From: Amphirosellinia nigrospora
Lineage: Eukaryota; Ascomycota; Sordariomycetes; Xylariales; Xylariaceae
DNA length: 64,000 nt
Direction of reading: 5' to 3'
Assembly (NCBI GenBank): GCA_004123355.1
Contig: SCHM01000001.1
Span: forward strand, 11,604,193 to 11,668,192
This document shows, piece by piece, positions 1 to 10,762 of this stretch (the stretch's first letter is position 1; each line of letters begins with the position of its first letter). The position numbers and the translations under genes are program-made. A model generated the notes under the pieces. The model was given only the letters and a program-made list of their open reading frames with translations. It searched no databases and had not been told where the DNA came from.

Positions 1-248
1 CGGATGAGCTGCGGGAGATCGTGATTTGAATATGGCCGGATTGGGGTCTTCAATCACCAAACTTGACCGATAATGATGGAACTGTCTAACATAGAATGGA
101 AAATACTGTGGTTACTTTTAGTTAGACGAAGGAGAAGCACATATGTGGTTGTCTATTCCCACGACTGTCTTACTTAATTTCAACGCTTGTAGGCCGCTAT
201 AGTTATTCTTAAGACATGTGCGCATTGGCCAAGGACTACCCAGACAGC
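1..248. other. Gene-poor left edge
   Basis: No reading frame that looks coding is visible. The DNA is AT-rich and leads into the LTR fossils that follow. Confidence 0.5.
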
Positions 249-494
249 TATCACACGGATAAGCCACATAGCCACTAGGCACAGGACCACGAGCCATACA
301 GAGTCCTGACTGACTGATGACATCCGACCGCTCCTCGAGGAGCCTAGAACCAGAGGTCTGGGGCCCCTTGAATTCTGTCTGTAAATAAGACTATGAGTGA
401 GGTTACATTCTAGTCAAAATTAGGAAACCGGAGATCCTACAGATCCCAAACAGATTTATTAGCTGAATAAAACTACATTCAAGCCCTTGTCATA
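249..494 (+). mobile_element. Degraded solo-LTR-like fossil, copy A1
   Basis: The segment opens with a terminus close to TGTCACACGG and closes with a form of CCTTGT(G/C)A, the same ends as the well-kept solo LTR at 42178-42405. Its core (about 375-470) aligns by eye with 5417-5500 in the fossil at 5237, including the shared words aggttacatt and gatccta-agatccc-aacag. No coding domain lies next to it and no target-site duplication is left. It looks old and eroded. Family beyond LTR retrotransposon cannot be given. Confidence 0.5.
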
Positions 495-514
495 ATTCTT
501 CTGTACAACGTCAC

Positions 515-738
515 TGTTACACGTATCTCGCCTACGGATTCAGCCCTCGGCAATTTGTGGCCGCACAGGCCAACGGAGATTTGTTGGGGTGGTCCGATAA
601 ATATAGGCTAGCCAGGTCCCGCGTCCTCTGCTGGGGCATCTAGAGAGTAAGAGGTCTTTTGACGCCATAGCCAATTATTAGATTTGAAGGAAAGAAGCTA
701 TTCCCAAGTCCTCGAATTGAAATCGCCTTCCTAAGAAT
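515..738 (+). mobile_element. Degraded solo LTR fossil, copy A2 (same family as 42178)
   Basis: This stretch aligns by eye along most of its length with the solo LTR at 42178-42405. Shared blocks include attcagccctcg, cacaggccaacggag, tataggctag, ctagagagtaagaggtc and tgacgccatagccaattatt. It lies directly beside copy A1 in the same orientation. The copy is eroded at both ends, has no visible target-site duplication and no internal coding region. It looks clearly older than the 42 kb copy. Confidence 0.7.
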
Positions 739-1552
739 TTAGGCCGTTAACGGTCTGTAAGATAGCATAGCACTAACTAACGCTATGTGTTTGGGTAGGT
801 AGAGTACCTAAGTAGGTATAGCTGCAGCGGCCCACAGGGCGTATAGGTGGTTCGAAAATCTGCTTGCCGAGCCGATTCAGCCTGGACTATGAGCCAATGC
901 CAAGGATAATGGTCAACTTTGGCTTTGTCGCGAAATTCAGGGGCAAGGGCTGAGTCACGTGGTACGGAGACGTGATGTTTATTTCAAGACAGAATCCAGG
1001 GTTAGGAATCGGTGAGCGTGCTAACTGTATGTGTATTCTGGCGCCAGGGGTAGAGGCCTCCCGCAAATAACCCTTGCTAATGAATACGGACGTCCAATTC
1101 AGCCTAACATTTGCGCCTCGGCCACCGCCACGTTAAAACGCAGGTAAAAACGGTCATTGCTAGCTATTACCTAGTCTCTGTTGCAATAGGAAACTGAGCG
1201 TATTGTCATCAATGAATGCTTAGCCATATGGGTCACCTTAGGTAGCTCATCGCGCATCGGGTAGCTCAATGTCCACTGTGGCTGAGTACACTAACATGAT
1301 AGGCATACTCATCGGCCAGCGAGACCCGCATGTAGGATCTTTGGACGATGGATATGCTCTGTCAGTAGAGGAAGCTGATCTATTTATTCATATAGATCTG
1401 TGCGAGGGCGCGTGCCTGGACGTTGCTCGAGCCGGTGAATGAGTCATAGGAGACATACTTGCCAGGATACTTAATTGTTTTAGTAGCTTCAAGCTATACG
1501 CTCAAGTCTCATAGCCAATATTTAATAATCATACATCGCGTGAAGAGCTTCA
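739..1552. other. Gene-poor stretch upstream of the PARP-like gene
   Basis: No supported gene is seen. The segment presumably holds the 5' region of the gene that starts at 1553. Confidence 0.5.
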
Positions 1553-2962
1553 ATGGCTGAACTCTTGAGTGACGACGAGTTCATAGAGCTCTCCCTACTC
1601 AGGGACTTCGAGACCGACGCGTTGATTGCAGCCAGGTTCTTAAATGTCGACGAACAACTATTGCGCCCCCTTGACCAGGAGCTCGTTATAAGATTCGGAG
1701 AGGTTGATTTGAGCGTCACAGCAGGTGTAGCGTACCCTACCTGCTCAGTAACCTGGCATGTCAAGAATCACGCACTTTCACGAACGTCCGTCGACAGTCT
1801 ACGCGGAACACTACGGAAGATTGTAGATGCAGCTAAACTTATCAATAACCTTTCGCGATGGCAGAACCGGGAAGCTGAATGTGAGATGGGAATTTTCGAC
1901 CCATTACAGGTAGTTTTGCAGCTTGCTGAAGCCACTCGATCACACGTCGGCCATTCTGTCCCTCCGCTGGATCAACTGAGCAAGAGATCGACAACTACCT
2001 ACCATTTACCACGAGATCTAGTGTGCCTGTTGACCCATCAACAGCGCTAGAGCAAGCACACACTACAGCTTTCAAGCTTCTAAAGAAGACGCCCAAAGAA
2101 ATATGCGATAATATCCCAGGTCACTACCGCGTGCTTCACATTGAGCCCGTTGTGAGAGGCAATTTACTTCAACTGTTCAACAAACAGCGGGGAGAACTCA
2201 AGGAAACATTATCAAAACTCCCTTTACATCGGCTCAGACCTTTCGTTACTGGCCCCGGCAGAAAGGCAAGCAAAGAAGATCTGATCAAGGATTTGGTACG
2301 TCCACGCGTCACATTCCACGGGACGCCGCGTGACCTCGTTTCTTCAATCACCCGGCACGGTTTCTTGTGTCCCGGGGCTATAGATCCCAGTACCAAGGAA
2401 GAGCACATGATTCGATGTGGCTCAACGTATGGGCGAGGCATATACAGTTCCCCTAATGCCGCTTTCTCGCTCAGTTACTCTGGTTATTATTGTGATCGCA
2501 CAGAGCCGGACGAGTTCTTCGGGATTAAGCTGTTAGTGTGTGCTACAGGTCAGTGGACTCTGCCCTTCAATTTTGTTACAAGGTCGCAAGGTTCTCTCGC
2601 AAAGTTCTCTACTTCTCTGAGACGAGAGTGCAATAGAGGCTTCTAAGTCGATGCTAACAAATTGGGATCACCACTAATATTCTGGCGACAGTAATGGGCC
2701 GAACCAAACAAATATATAGAACCGACAACTGGCGTGAGAAGACAGAACCATACTACGGCGCCGATTCGCGTATGTGTTTCGCAACCCCCTCCTCTTGCCG
2801 CGCTTGATGTTAACGTTTTCCGTTTCCAAAGACGTCGCGAACGACGGAATGGAATACATAGTATTCTCCTCATCACAGATTATCCCAGTATATTTGATTC
2901 ATCTAGACTGGGATCAGGCAACAAATATTATTTGCGATCTGAATTCTGACTCCCTGTTATAA
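1553..2962 (+). CDS. PARP-like ADP-ribosyltransferase with RWD-like N-terminus
   Basis: Predicted as join(1553..1909,1981..2548,2692..2769,2832..2962), about 377 residues. The N-terminal ~120 residues look like an RWD/E2-like fold (weak). The C-terminal half is a PARP catalytic domain: FHGT gives the NAD-binding His, YGRGIYSSP the Tyr, and MEYIVFSSSQIIPVY places a Glu where PARP1 has E988 in NEYIVY, so an H-Y-E triad is present. Exon joins restore CATVMGR and YIVFSS, both family motifs. Introns 2 and 3 have GTCAGT and GTATGT donors. The first intron (71 bases) is less sure; a single missing base near 1950-1980 would give the same reading frame. Likely mono- or poly-ADP-ribosylates proteins, perhaps in ubiquitin-related signalling given the RWD part (inference). 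It stands alone in a repeat-rich area. Confidence 0.8.
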
Positions 2963-3936
2963 TCCCACATCAACTCTCATGCCAGGTACCACACGTTTGG
3001 TCGCCATATTCCTCAAACTATACAGTCTCAATTTTAATTCTGACGCTTTTGTCACACATACCGGTAGTCACACCACGTGTCTATATTGGCAGAGGTCTTG
3101 GCTACATTGTGGTTATGTTTTCCAATAGAAATTATATCCAAAATGTTACAATGGCGGTAGATACTAGAGAAACATGCCGAAATATCATGCCTCGTCAACA
3201 ATTCCCTCTGGCAGTGATTGTCGCAACAATGCGTAAGCCCCCCTATGTTTTCACAGATTGGCTGGGGGAGCGATTCTCTTAGTTTGCTATCAGCCTCTTT
3301 CGGCTTTGGGCTCAAGTTCGTTCTAGCCCTTTCGAGGAAACTATCGCGACCTATAGATGCTGTTGATATTTCCGGAACACTAACGGCGTCGTTTTTACTC
3401 AGTGACAGAAATATATTGCAAGAATTGAAATGATTCCTTCCGTCAAATATCATACCCATTTTAAGAAGAAATAATGAAGCAAGGTTGGTTATTATTGGAT
3501 GATAACCTTACTGAGATTTCGAGTCCTGAGGCGACTGGAATATAACACATCAGAGTCGATGAATGCTCTAGTAGTGACTAAAACTATGGAATGCAGAAGA
3601 TACTAACCCAAATCTCAAAACAATGCAATATAGAATGCCAGGTGCGCTCTGTAGCTTGTCTACGTTAACTAGCTTTTCTATTTTACTACTTTGCTTTAAC
3701 CTTTCGAACAGTAGAATAAGCACGGAATAATATAGCTATCATACAGTCAACTATACAAGACAAAATAAGGCTAACACTTTAAATTTTGTGTAAAGAAATC
3801 AAGGAGTGGCACTTTGAGCTCAAAATCGAATTCTACTAAAAGAATGATATAGCCAGCCCACTCTGGCGGGTTGTCCCATACTTGAAACCCTAATCTCTCG
3901 TCAGTCCTTCGCCTTGCATCGTCAACAACACTCGGC
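2963..3936. other. Gene-poor, AT-rich interval
   Basis: An open frame of 135 codons on the minus strand (3052-3459) has no recognisable motif and looks like chance. Nothing else is supported. Confidence 0.45.
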
Positions 3937-4488
3937 CTAAGTGCACTTCAAAAAGTCGCCCGATCCCGCGTAGTCTTTTCCAACATTTTCATGAGTAACA
4001 ATCCCGCAGTACACCACATTACCGCTCACGTCGGCGTAGATGACACGAATTGGGGATTTCTCCTGGGACTTCTTCTTTGTAGCTTTCATCCACTTCTTTT
4101 GTGTAGCACCATTCCAGAAAATAGGGTACTCCGAAAGATGGGCCTTAGCATCGTCGCACTCCGACACGTCCCATTTGATCTTTTCCTTGTTACCAAAGCT
4201 GTGAGGATAGTCACTTTTGCCTGTGGTAAACTTGGCGGCTTGGGCTTCGCTCTTTGCGTTGTCAACTGAGACCTTGAAGCTCTTCGTCGAAGATTTGTTG
4301 TCCTTAGGACTACACGTCACCGTAGTCTGAACTCCTTTCAGCAAAAACTGGTATTCAATTCGAAAAAGGTCACCTACGTCCCGAGAAACCAAGACATTAG
4401 CTGTAGAAATCGAATATCCTTCAGTTGGAGCGCAAAGGGCGGGTGCTGCAAGGAGAAATAGCGCGACGAGTCCTCGGCTGAACAACAT
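3937..4488 (-). CDS. Secreted ribonuclease of the ribotoxin / RNase T1-N1 superfamily, looks whole
   Basis: A single-exon gene of 183 residues. It begins with a clear signal peptide (hydrophobic core LVALFLLAAPALC, probable cleavage near residue 20). The mature part carries YPH, EYPIF, RVIY and VTHE in the order of the catalytic blocks of alpha-sarcin and RNase T1 (YPH, EFP, RVI, AHT/THN). It has four cysteines placed like those of alpha-sarcin (VTC, SECDD, VYCG, LKCT) and a lysine-rich loop, as in ribotoxins. The family cuts RNA; ribotoxins cleave the sarcin-ricin loop of large-subunit rRNA. A ribotoxin rather than a general guanyl RNase is an inference from cysteine layout and basic loop. 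A TATA-like element lies about 90 bases upstream. The gene stands between LTR fossils. Confidence 0.8.
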   Translation of the reverse strand: MLFSRGLVALFLLAAPALCAPTEGYSISTANVLVSRDVGDLFRIEYQFLLKGVQTTVTCSPKDNKSSTKSFKVSVDNAKSEAQAAKFTTGKSDYPHSFGNKEKIKWDVSECDDAKAHLSEYPIFWNGATQKKWMKATKKKSQEKSPIRVIYADVSGNVVYCGIVTHENVGKDYAGSGDFLKCT

Positions 4489-4579
4489 GTTGTCGATAAT
4501 GATTTGGTATTAATTGTAGGCTTGGAAGGTGTGAATGGTCTAGTTTTTAAAAACCAAGGCTTGTAGCGAGAAATTGGAG

Positions 4580-4588
4580 TATTTATAC
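4580..4588 (-). promoter_or_regulatory. TATA-like element of the ribonuclease gene
   Basis: Minus-strand gtataaatac lies about 90-100 bases upstream of the start codon at 4488, a normal distance for a fungal TATA box with a short leader. Confidence 0.5.
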
Positions 4589-4911
4589 ATTAATAGAGCG
4601 CTCTTGGTACCTGAGGCTGTCAAGACATCTGCCACATAAGTTCACCTTCTCTAAGCTGACGAGAGGTCAAGAGCATGCAACTTTGATTCGTTTAGTTAGC
4701 AAGCCAAGCGAAGGGGCCATGTTTCAGTCTCCAGCCTTCTAGCCGCTTTACACACGCTTACGCCGATCCAAAATTCACAGCTGATGGGTTCGAGACAGGT
4801 TACAATGGCCTAGTAAAGAGGCTTGGGAAAGGTTCAAATTGAATAATAATCTACTATATTTCGAAAGGAGCCATGAATATCTAACTTCCCTATTTTTAGG
4901 TAAGAGAATTC

Positions 4912-5040
4912 TATCACACGGACCAGCCACAAAAGCCACACGCAGTGGCGACATCACTCGGATCATTTTCATGGGCTCAGACAGGCATGTTGGCACAATA
5001 GCATTGGTTAGAATAGCCTTGAACACAAGCCCCTGTCACA
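4912..5040 (+). mobile_element. Short LTR-like fossil with the same termini
   Basis: The segment starts TATCACACGG and ends AAGCCCCTGTCACA, matching the terminal signatures of the LTR family seen at 249, 5237 and 42178. At 129 bases it is much shorter than the other copies. No target-site duplication is seen. Old and broken; assignment rests on the ends only. Confidence 0.35.
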
Positions 5041-5236
5041 GACTCCGTGCTTTTTATGCTCGAATGTCCATCCTATCTATCCTACAGCCTCGCGGGCATA
5101 GGTACATATAGACCTGTCTCGGCGATCTATCTCGAGCTTCAATGGATGACTATCAGTTAGCCTCATAGGGTAGAATTCGGCGGGCTCCGTTAGAGATCCA
5201 TGTGACAGCTAATCTATCATTTAGGAGGTGTGATGA

Positions 5237-5565
5237 TGTCACACGGTGAGCCATAGAGCTATACAGAGGCCCAGGGGCTCAGATCGCCTCCCGGGACTAA
5301 GACACACAGGAAAAGACATGGAAGGCTATTGGCCATGACATATTGCAAGGGTTAAAGTCTCCGTGGAGAAGGCCTACCATAGGATCACAACCGAGAGGGC
5401 TGAGCCTCTGAAGACTGTCTATAATTAGAGGGCAAATGATAAGGTTACATTTTGAGAGAGAAGAGACACGAAAGATCCTTTAGACCCCAACAGAACTTAT
5501 ATTTACATCCGAGGCCATTCCTACAGATGATCCCATAAGACCTATGAGGTCATTGGCCCTGACAG
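5237..5565 (+). mobile_element. Degraded LTR-like fossil, copy B
   Basis: Starts with an exact TGTCACACGG terminus and shares its core (about 5417-5500) with copy A1. The right end is uncertain; ccctgaca at about 5558-5565 is a candidate. No internal retroelement domain is visible in the flanks. Looks old. Confidence 0.45.
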
Positions 5566-6074
5566 CGTTGTTATTTGGGAGTCATTCAGCGAGACACTGG
5601 CATTGCATCAATGTGGAGGAGGTTACCACCATACCATAAGATAGCAGGTGCCAGCGTAGTAAATAAAGACGGGGAGATGGCTCAACTCATCATGATATAA
5701 ATAGTTTATGAGCACAAATGATTCCCGGAGGCAACGACAATGTTTTCATCGCCCCTTTACATTGAATTCTCACACGCAGCACTGACACTTCACTTCTGGA
5801 TGAGATCACCAACGGCTAAGATAGAACTAAGGCATGTAACCAAATGAATACGTCCCTTTCTTTCGACGACCGGTAGAACAAGGCGCAGCAGCCTCATCTT
5901 GCGCTTACATGCTTGTTGTGTAACGCGTTATACGTTTAGGTAAGTTCTGAACGGTGCAGGTGACGACATACCTAAGACACCCGATGCAGCGCTGCATTTA
6001 AATTCTTCTCATTTTCCTCTAATTATACCAAACGCATTCACCACCATACGCTGCCGTCCAATCCCTTGGTCAAC
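5566..6074. other. Upstream region of the DUF3632-like gene
   Basis: No gene is seen. The last ~70 bases are pyrimidine-rich and fit a 5' leader. Confidence 0.4.
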
Positions 6075-7129
6075 ATGGCTGCCACTCACCTTCACGATGA
6101 ACCCCTCGACCCGCAACTCTTCAAGGAGGACGATGACCAAGACGACTTAAGCTACAAGAGGATCATTCAATCCCTGATAACCGGCGATGTCACCCCGCTG
6201 CTGCTGCAGGAGACTTTGATGCCTGGTTTATGACCTTGACTCTCCGACGACAGGAAGCACTCGCGCCGAGAGCCGACTGGGCTAATCTGACCGCCGAAGA
6301 GGAAGCGAGCGGTGTGACGATGCGTATGCTGACCCCTAATGCAAGCGGCTATATTGATGATGCCTTCGGTACGATTGCCCGTCTCCTATCGGCGTTTCCT
6401 CCGGCGCACGAGGGCCAGGACCGCCTGGTTCAATTCCTTTTGGAACTCTGGGCTCGGCCGCGACACTCTGCGCCCGACTACATCTCGGACGCTGAGACGA
6501 GGGAGGTGCACTGCATTTTGTTATGGCCGTTCGGTGGGAATTGGCAAGGGACGGCGGAGAATTTCCGTTGGCAAGCCGCCGGTACGTGCGTCGCTTCTGT
6601 CAATCTCACTTCCTTTATTAATCCCGGATCAACTGACGCTATCAGATATCCTCCCTAATCGTTCCAAGGCGCGAACGCCCGACAGTGAAACCCGCGCTCG
6701 CTGGTGCAATCTGCAGTCGGCAATGGCACGGCTGACGAGTCAGAACTTGATAGACTGCAGCTTTCTGTGCGCCCTGGATAGCATTATGCCACATGTGTGC
6801 GGATATCCCAGCGCAGACGGCAAGGCTCACGAAACCAGCGATATCAATCGGATTAGCGCGGATGCGGTGGCGGGAGCCCAGTGGGTGTTGCGGGCCGAAG
6901 AGGGGCGGTGGTGTATATGAGATGTAAAGAAGAAAGTACTGGAATCAAGCAGGATAGCGGTGAGTGGAAGACGGAGGAGAGATGTAGACGCATGTGGAGT
7001 TTGGAGCGGTGGTCGGAGTGGAAGCGACAATTCCGCTCCATCGCCGGTGATGACCAGTTTGATAAAGACTCCAGGTGTTTGGTCGAGTTGGCAGTTGAAC
7101 GAATGGAGGAATATGAGAGAGACGACTAA
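6075..7129 (+). CDS. DUF3632-like protein, interrupted by two apparent one-base deletions
   Basis: The start ATG at 6075 opens MAATHLHDEP and runs to about 6215, where the frame must shift (a C run, tcaccccgctg) to continue as GDFDAWFMTL. Exon 1 ends at 6581 with donor GTACGT; exon 2 begins at 6646 after a CTGAC branch-like element. The frame continues through the TSDINRISADAVAGAQWVLR region. It must shift once more at a G run near 6900 to reach the C-terminus (MWSLERWSEWKRQF, LAVERMEEYE). The family consists of fungal proteins of unknown function, usually about 300 residues, which fits. Because both breaks are single bases in short homopolymers, assembly error is more likely than a pseudogene. 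Confidence 0.6.
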
Positions 7130-8595
7130 GCTACTTTATCTAGGTAGGTAACAAATGTTTCTCTCTAGACTCTACAAGCGCGTCGTAGCTCTGAGAGACT
7201 GGCTATTCCTTAACCCCCAAATAATAACAGTTATAAGTTATTGTCATTTGTAACCTACTGAAGACAAGCCTTTCGTAGTTGGGAATACTCAAAAAGAAGG
7301 AGACCGTCTTTGGGACCGCTAGACCTAGCAAGCTGTGTCGCCGATTATCAACATACATTCCTCTGTGATCATTAGTTTATCTATCAGAATCCACTGAAAA
7401 CTTCGCTGCAAACATTGCAATGATATCAAAGTCGATACCCCTTAACAAAGATTTAATCACCATCCCTCCTCCTGATCTCTTGCTTCTTCGAGTCCAGTCA
7501 CTGTAAGGCGAATTCTTGCTGGCGTGGATCGCCAAATCAAGCTGTTTAGCGATCTAAATGGCGCAATTTCCAACGGCTACACTTCCAAGCATATTCTCTT
7601 GAGCTTAGCTTCACCTCTCTTGGGCTTGTTAAATTTATTGAGCCACAGCTCTGCAGCAGACTTTCTAGAATCAGCTGCATGAACTCAATGGCAGACTTAT
7701 TATCAAGGAAAATCGGGTGTCTATCCCGACGAGTGCCCGTCATAGAGATTGTCCAATAGTCGAGGAGGTGAAGACTCTGGATTGATAGGGGTAGGAGGAA
7801 TGCAATTCCCCTTTTTCACTCGCTAGGCATACTCATATCCTGGGCATTGGTCCCAGTCCGACTTTTGAGACGTGATTGTATGGCCTAGAGGAGGTCGCCC
7901 TCACTGATAGGTAGATATATCTCATCACTTCTCGGATCTCGGCGAGACTGATGACAACATGCCCATGTGTCTAGCCAAATAAAATATTGCTAGTATTCTG
8001 ACTTGTCCTGTAGTAGGGCACATATCAGGAATAGGAAATGAATCACCGTACAACATGGTTGCTCCGGCCGCCTGTTTATGGGGGGAATGGTTTGCGTTCT
8101 CGTCATGATATAGCAGCCTACTTTTTTACCTTGCGTTGCTGGAGTGAAATCTTTTAAATGATTAATCTATAATAAAGCTTTGTCTGACGTACTAATGAGG
8201 AGTAACTGCAGGTCTGAGATGCTTGGTGCTTTATTTTATTGTAAAAATGCATCCGCCTCGATCAAGAAACTGATGATATTCTCGCAATAACACAAGTCCT
8301 TTAACATTTTGACCCAAAAGTTCTACCTAAGGGCATTCAATCACTATAACCCTAGACTATGAGAGGACACCTAGAATAAATTATGACATATCACAATATT
8401 GCTGAGTTGTTGCTAGGCTGTTATGATTTCCACCTTCAGAACAAAGAGAAATGGAAATCTACCGACCCTGTCATTTCCTGCCACACGCTTTATAGAGGAA
8501 TTTTCTCGGACCATTATAGCCGGCGAATGGAAATATTTTTGTTCGGGTCTGGACCACCGAGTTCAACTATCTCTTTTCATACTATCACTTCGAGT
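7130..8595. other. Gene-poor interval
   Basis: Short open frames only. A 65-codon minus-strand frame (7546-7743) has no recognisable motif. Nothing is supported. Confidence 0.45.
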
Positions 8596-9322
8596 ATGGC
8601 CGAACCGGCAGCTGAGAACGCAGAGACGAACGGCCTCTTCTCAAGAGCCAGCAGTAAGTAGACAGAATTCCTTATAACTACGAATGAAGTGGTCAGAACT
8701 CAACAGTACATCTCCAATTAGTTTCAACCTTGGAAGACATCCCTTTTTCAATTCGCCCGCCCATAGAAATGCCGATTCGAAACCAGGATGAATACCCAAC
8801 AACGAGCACAACGAACCTGCCATACAACCAGTCGGCGAGTGCAACACCCGAATTTTCTCTCACTACCTTGACGACAATCATTATCTCGAAGACTGCAACA
8901 ATCACATTAACAACGATCGAATTTATCACAAGCGAGAGCACAATTACTACTGTAGCGCCTCCATCGGCGCCTCTCTTATCGTCAAAACCAACGACTGTCG
9001 TCCTATCCTCAGGCCAGATCGCCGGGGCTGTTATAGGCGCAATATTCGGTCTCTTGATCTTCGTTCTCCTCTTCTACCTGATCCTGACGCGCGCCAATGG
9101 ATGACCCGGTTGTCCGACTACCGTCTCGACAAGAAAGAGAAAGAGCATCGTAGAATGAAGCCTCGATCAACTAAACGGGCCAAAAGGTTGACGGAAACTA
9201 CGACGCGGACCTCAAGGAGTGGGAGGAGTACTGATGAAGGGAAGCCGATGCAGCCTAAACGGACCTCACAGCGGCGACCCAGTCCACGACTGGCAGACCC
9301 GAACAGTGGGAGAGGCGGTTGA
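8596..9322 (+). CDS. Putative single-pass membrane protein, Ser/Thr-rich ectodomain
   Basis: Exon 1 (8596-8653) ends with a GTAAGT donor and exon 2 begins at 8722, joined in phase. The protein has a Thr/Ser-rich segment of ~80 residues, then one strong transmembrane helix with a glycine-rich start (GAVIGAIFGLLIFVLLFYLI, about residues 125-145). A basic tail (KKEKEHRR, STKRAKR, SQRRPSPR) follows and is reached only through a frame change near 9100, probably one missing base. This layout is shared by many filamentous-fungal cell-surface or wall-sensor-like proteins, but no defined family is recognised. The start could lie upstream at 8383 in the same frame. Confidence 0.5.
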
Positions 9323-10762
9323 ATGAGAGGCGTAAGGCATTTGAGGCGGGATACTAGAAACCAGGGAGGGTAGGAATGCCGAGCGTAAGATATGAAACCG
9401 AAGCCGGCTCGAATGATCGTGCCTCTCGTTTTGTTAGCACATCCAGCCGGGCGAACGAGAGGGAGTGAGAGGTAAAAGGTGATTGAATAATCCGTTGCTA
9501 CTTCTGACTCTCTAATTACACAAATGGTCTCTTCGTCTTCTGCTAGGTATGAGCTCCGAGCATCCCATTCTAGTAGATGCGTATCTCTAAATGAAAACGA
9601 TTTACTGGCACCTGTCCGATGACGAAAGGCCGGTTCTAATCAAGCGAGGTTGTGATTCCTAAAAGCCACAGCGTATCATCACTGACGTAATTATTGCTCT
9701 CGTGTCGCACGATCTACTGTGTAATGCTTGACGTAGTAATCATTGGCCCAATAAGCCTGGCCTACGACTGCCCACTGCCTTAGGTATGCATATGTCGTGT
9801 TTGCTCTAAAGGGATACGCTTCCGTACGAAAGGCAGAGAGAGGCATTTGCAGGTAACATTGTCAACGACTCCAGGTGGAATATTTGGCATTCCCATTGGG
9901 TGTAACATCTCGAGTGCATGCGATGCTTATTTTGATCGTCGGTTGGCGGTGTGCTGACCTCATCGTCTGCGTAGTTCAGAATTGCAAAGAACTTGTACAA
10001 AAGGTAGCTTCGAGGGCCTTGATACACCGACTTATGTCATCTACACATAATGTACGTTTCAAATCCGTAGGATATCAACACCAAGACGCACGATCAATAC
10101 AACCAACACAAACACAGTATGTGGTATAGTTTTATTACTATGCGTAAGCTTGACATGTGCTTAGATGCAGCTCATTGGCCGCTTTGGCTGATCGACACGC
10201 TGCAGCCGTTTTTCCGGATTGATGGTTCGACCCATGAGATACACGTGATATAGAATGTGGCCACACTGCGGGTGCGGGTGCGGTAATGCCGTGTGCCAAT
10301 TTTGAGATATTATTGGCCATTGTCGTTGAACTTTGTCCTCACTGTAAACTTTAACTGTGCCAACGTTTTTTGGTGCCATGTACGCTACAGCCGCTACAGC
10401 CTACAACGGCCTACAACGGCCTACAACGGCCTGGACCACAGGATAAAAGCCGGCGTCGTTTCCAGAAAGAACCTTACTGGCTGACTGAGAAAGGCCCCAC
10501 CCGCCTGACCGCCACCCCATTCTTTCTTTATTTTCCCATTTGAGCCGCCGTCTTCTCCCCTTACCTACCTTCTGCACGCTTCACTCTAGTATCGACGACC
10601 TCGCATCTGAGAGTACCCGACCGGCAATTCCTCAGGAACATCACAGTCCTCTCTGCAAACCAGACGTAGTCTACTGTTCAGATACTGTTTTCCGCTGCTC
10701 ACAGTCGACAGTTCTCAATCAAGCTCACCTCCTCCAATCGATAACCCTGGATTCCATCGACA
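9323..10762. other. Intergenic, upstream of the antizyme gene
   Basis: No coding frame is supported. The last few hundred bases (pyrimidine-rich, with a 10-base tandem repeat) probably hold the promoter and a long 5' leader of the antizyme gene. Confidence 0.5.
10401..10430 (+). repeat. 10-base tandem repeat, three units
   Basis: Three exact copies of ctacaacggc in a row, preceded by a looser copy. It lies about 330 bases before the antizyme start codon. Confidence 0.9.

Noticed and set aside
3052-3459. A 135-codon minus-strand gene
   Set aside because: No motif, no signal peptide, no conserved composition; consistent with chance in AT-rich DNA.
4785-4805. A tRNA T-arm at gggttcgagacagg
   Set aside because: No pairing stem around the loop and no matching acceptor stem.
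249-5565. A complete LTR retrotransposon between the left-flank fossils
   Set aside because: No gag, protease, reverse transcriptase, RNase H or integrase motif is visible between the copies, and normal genes lie there.
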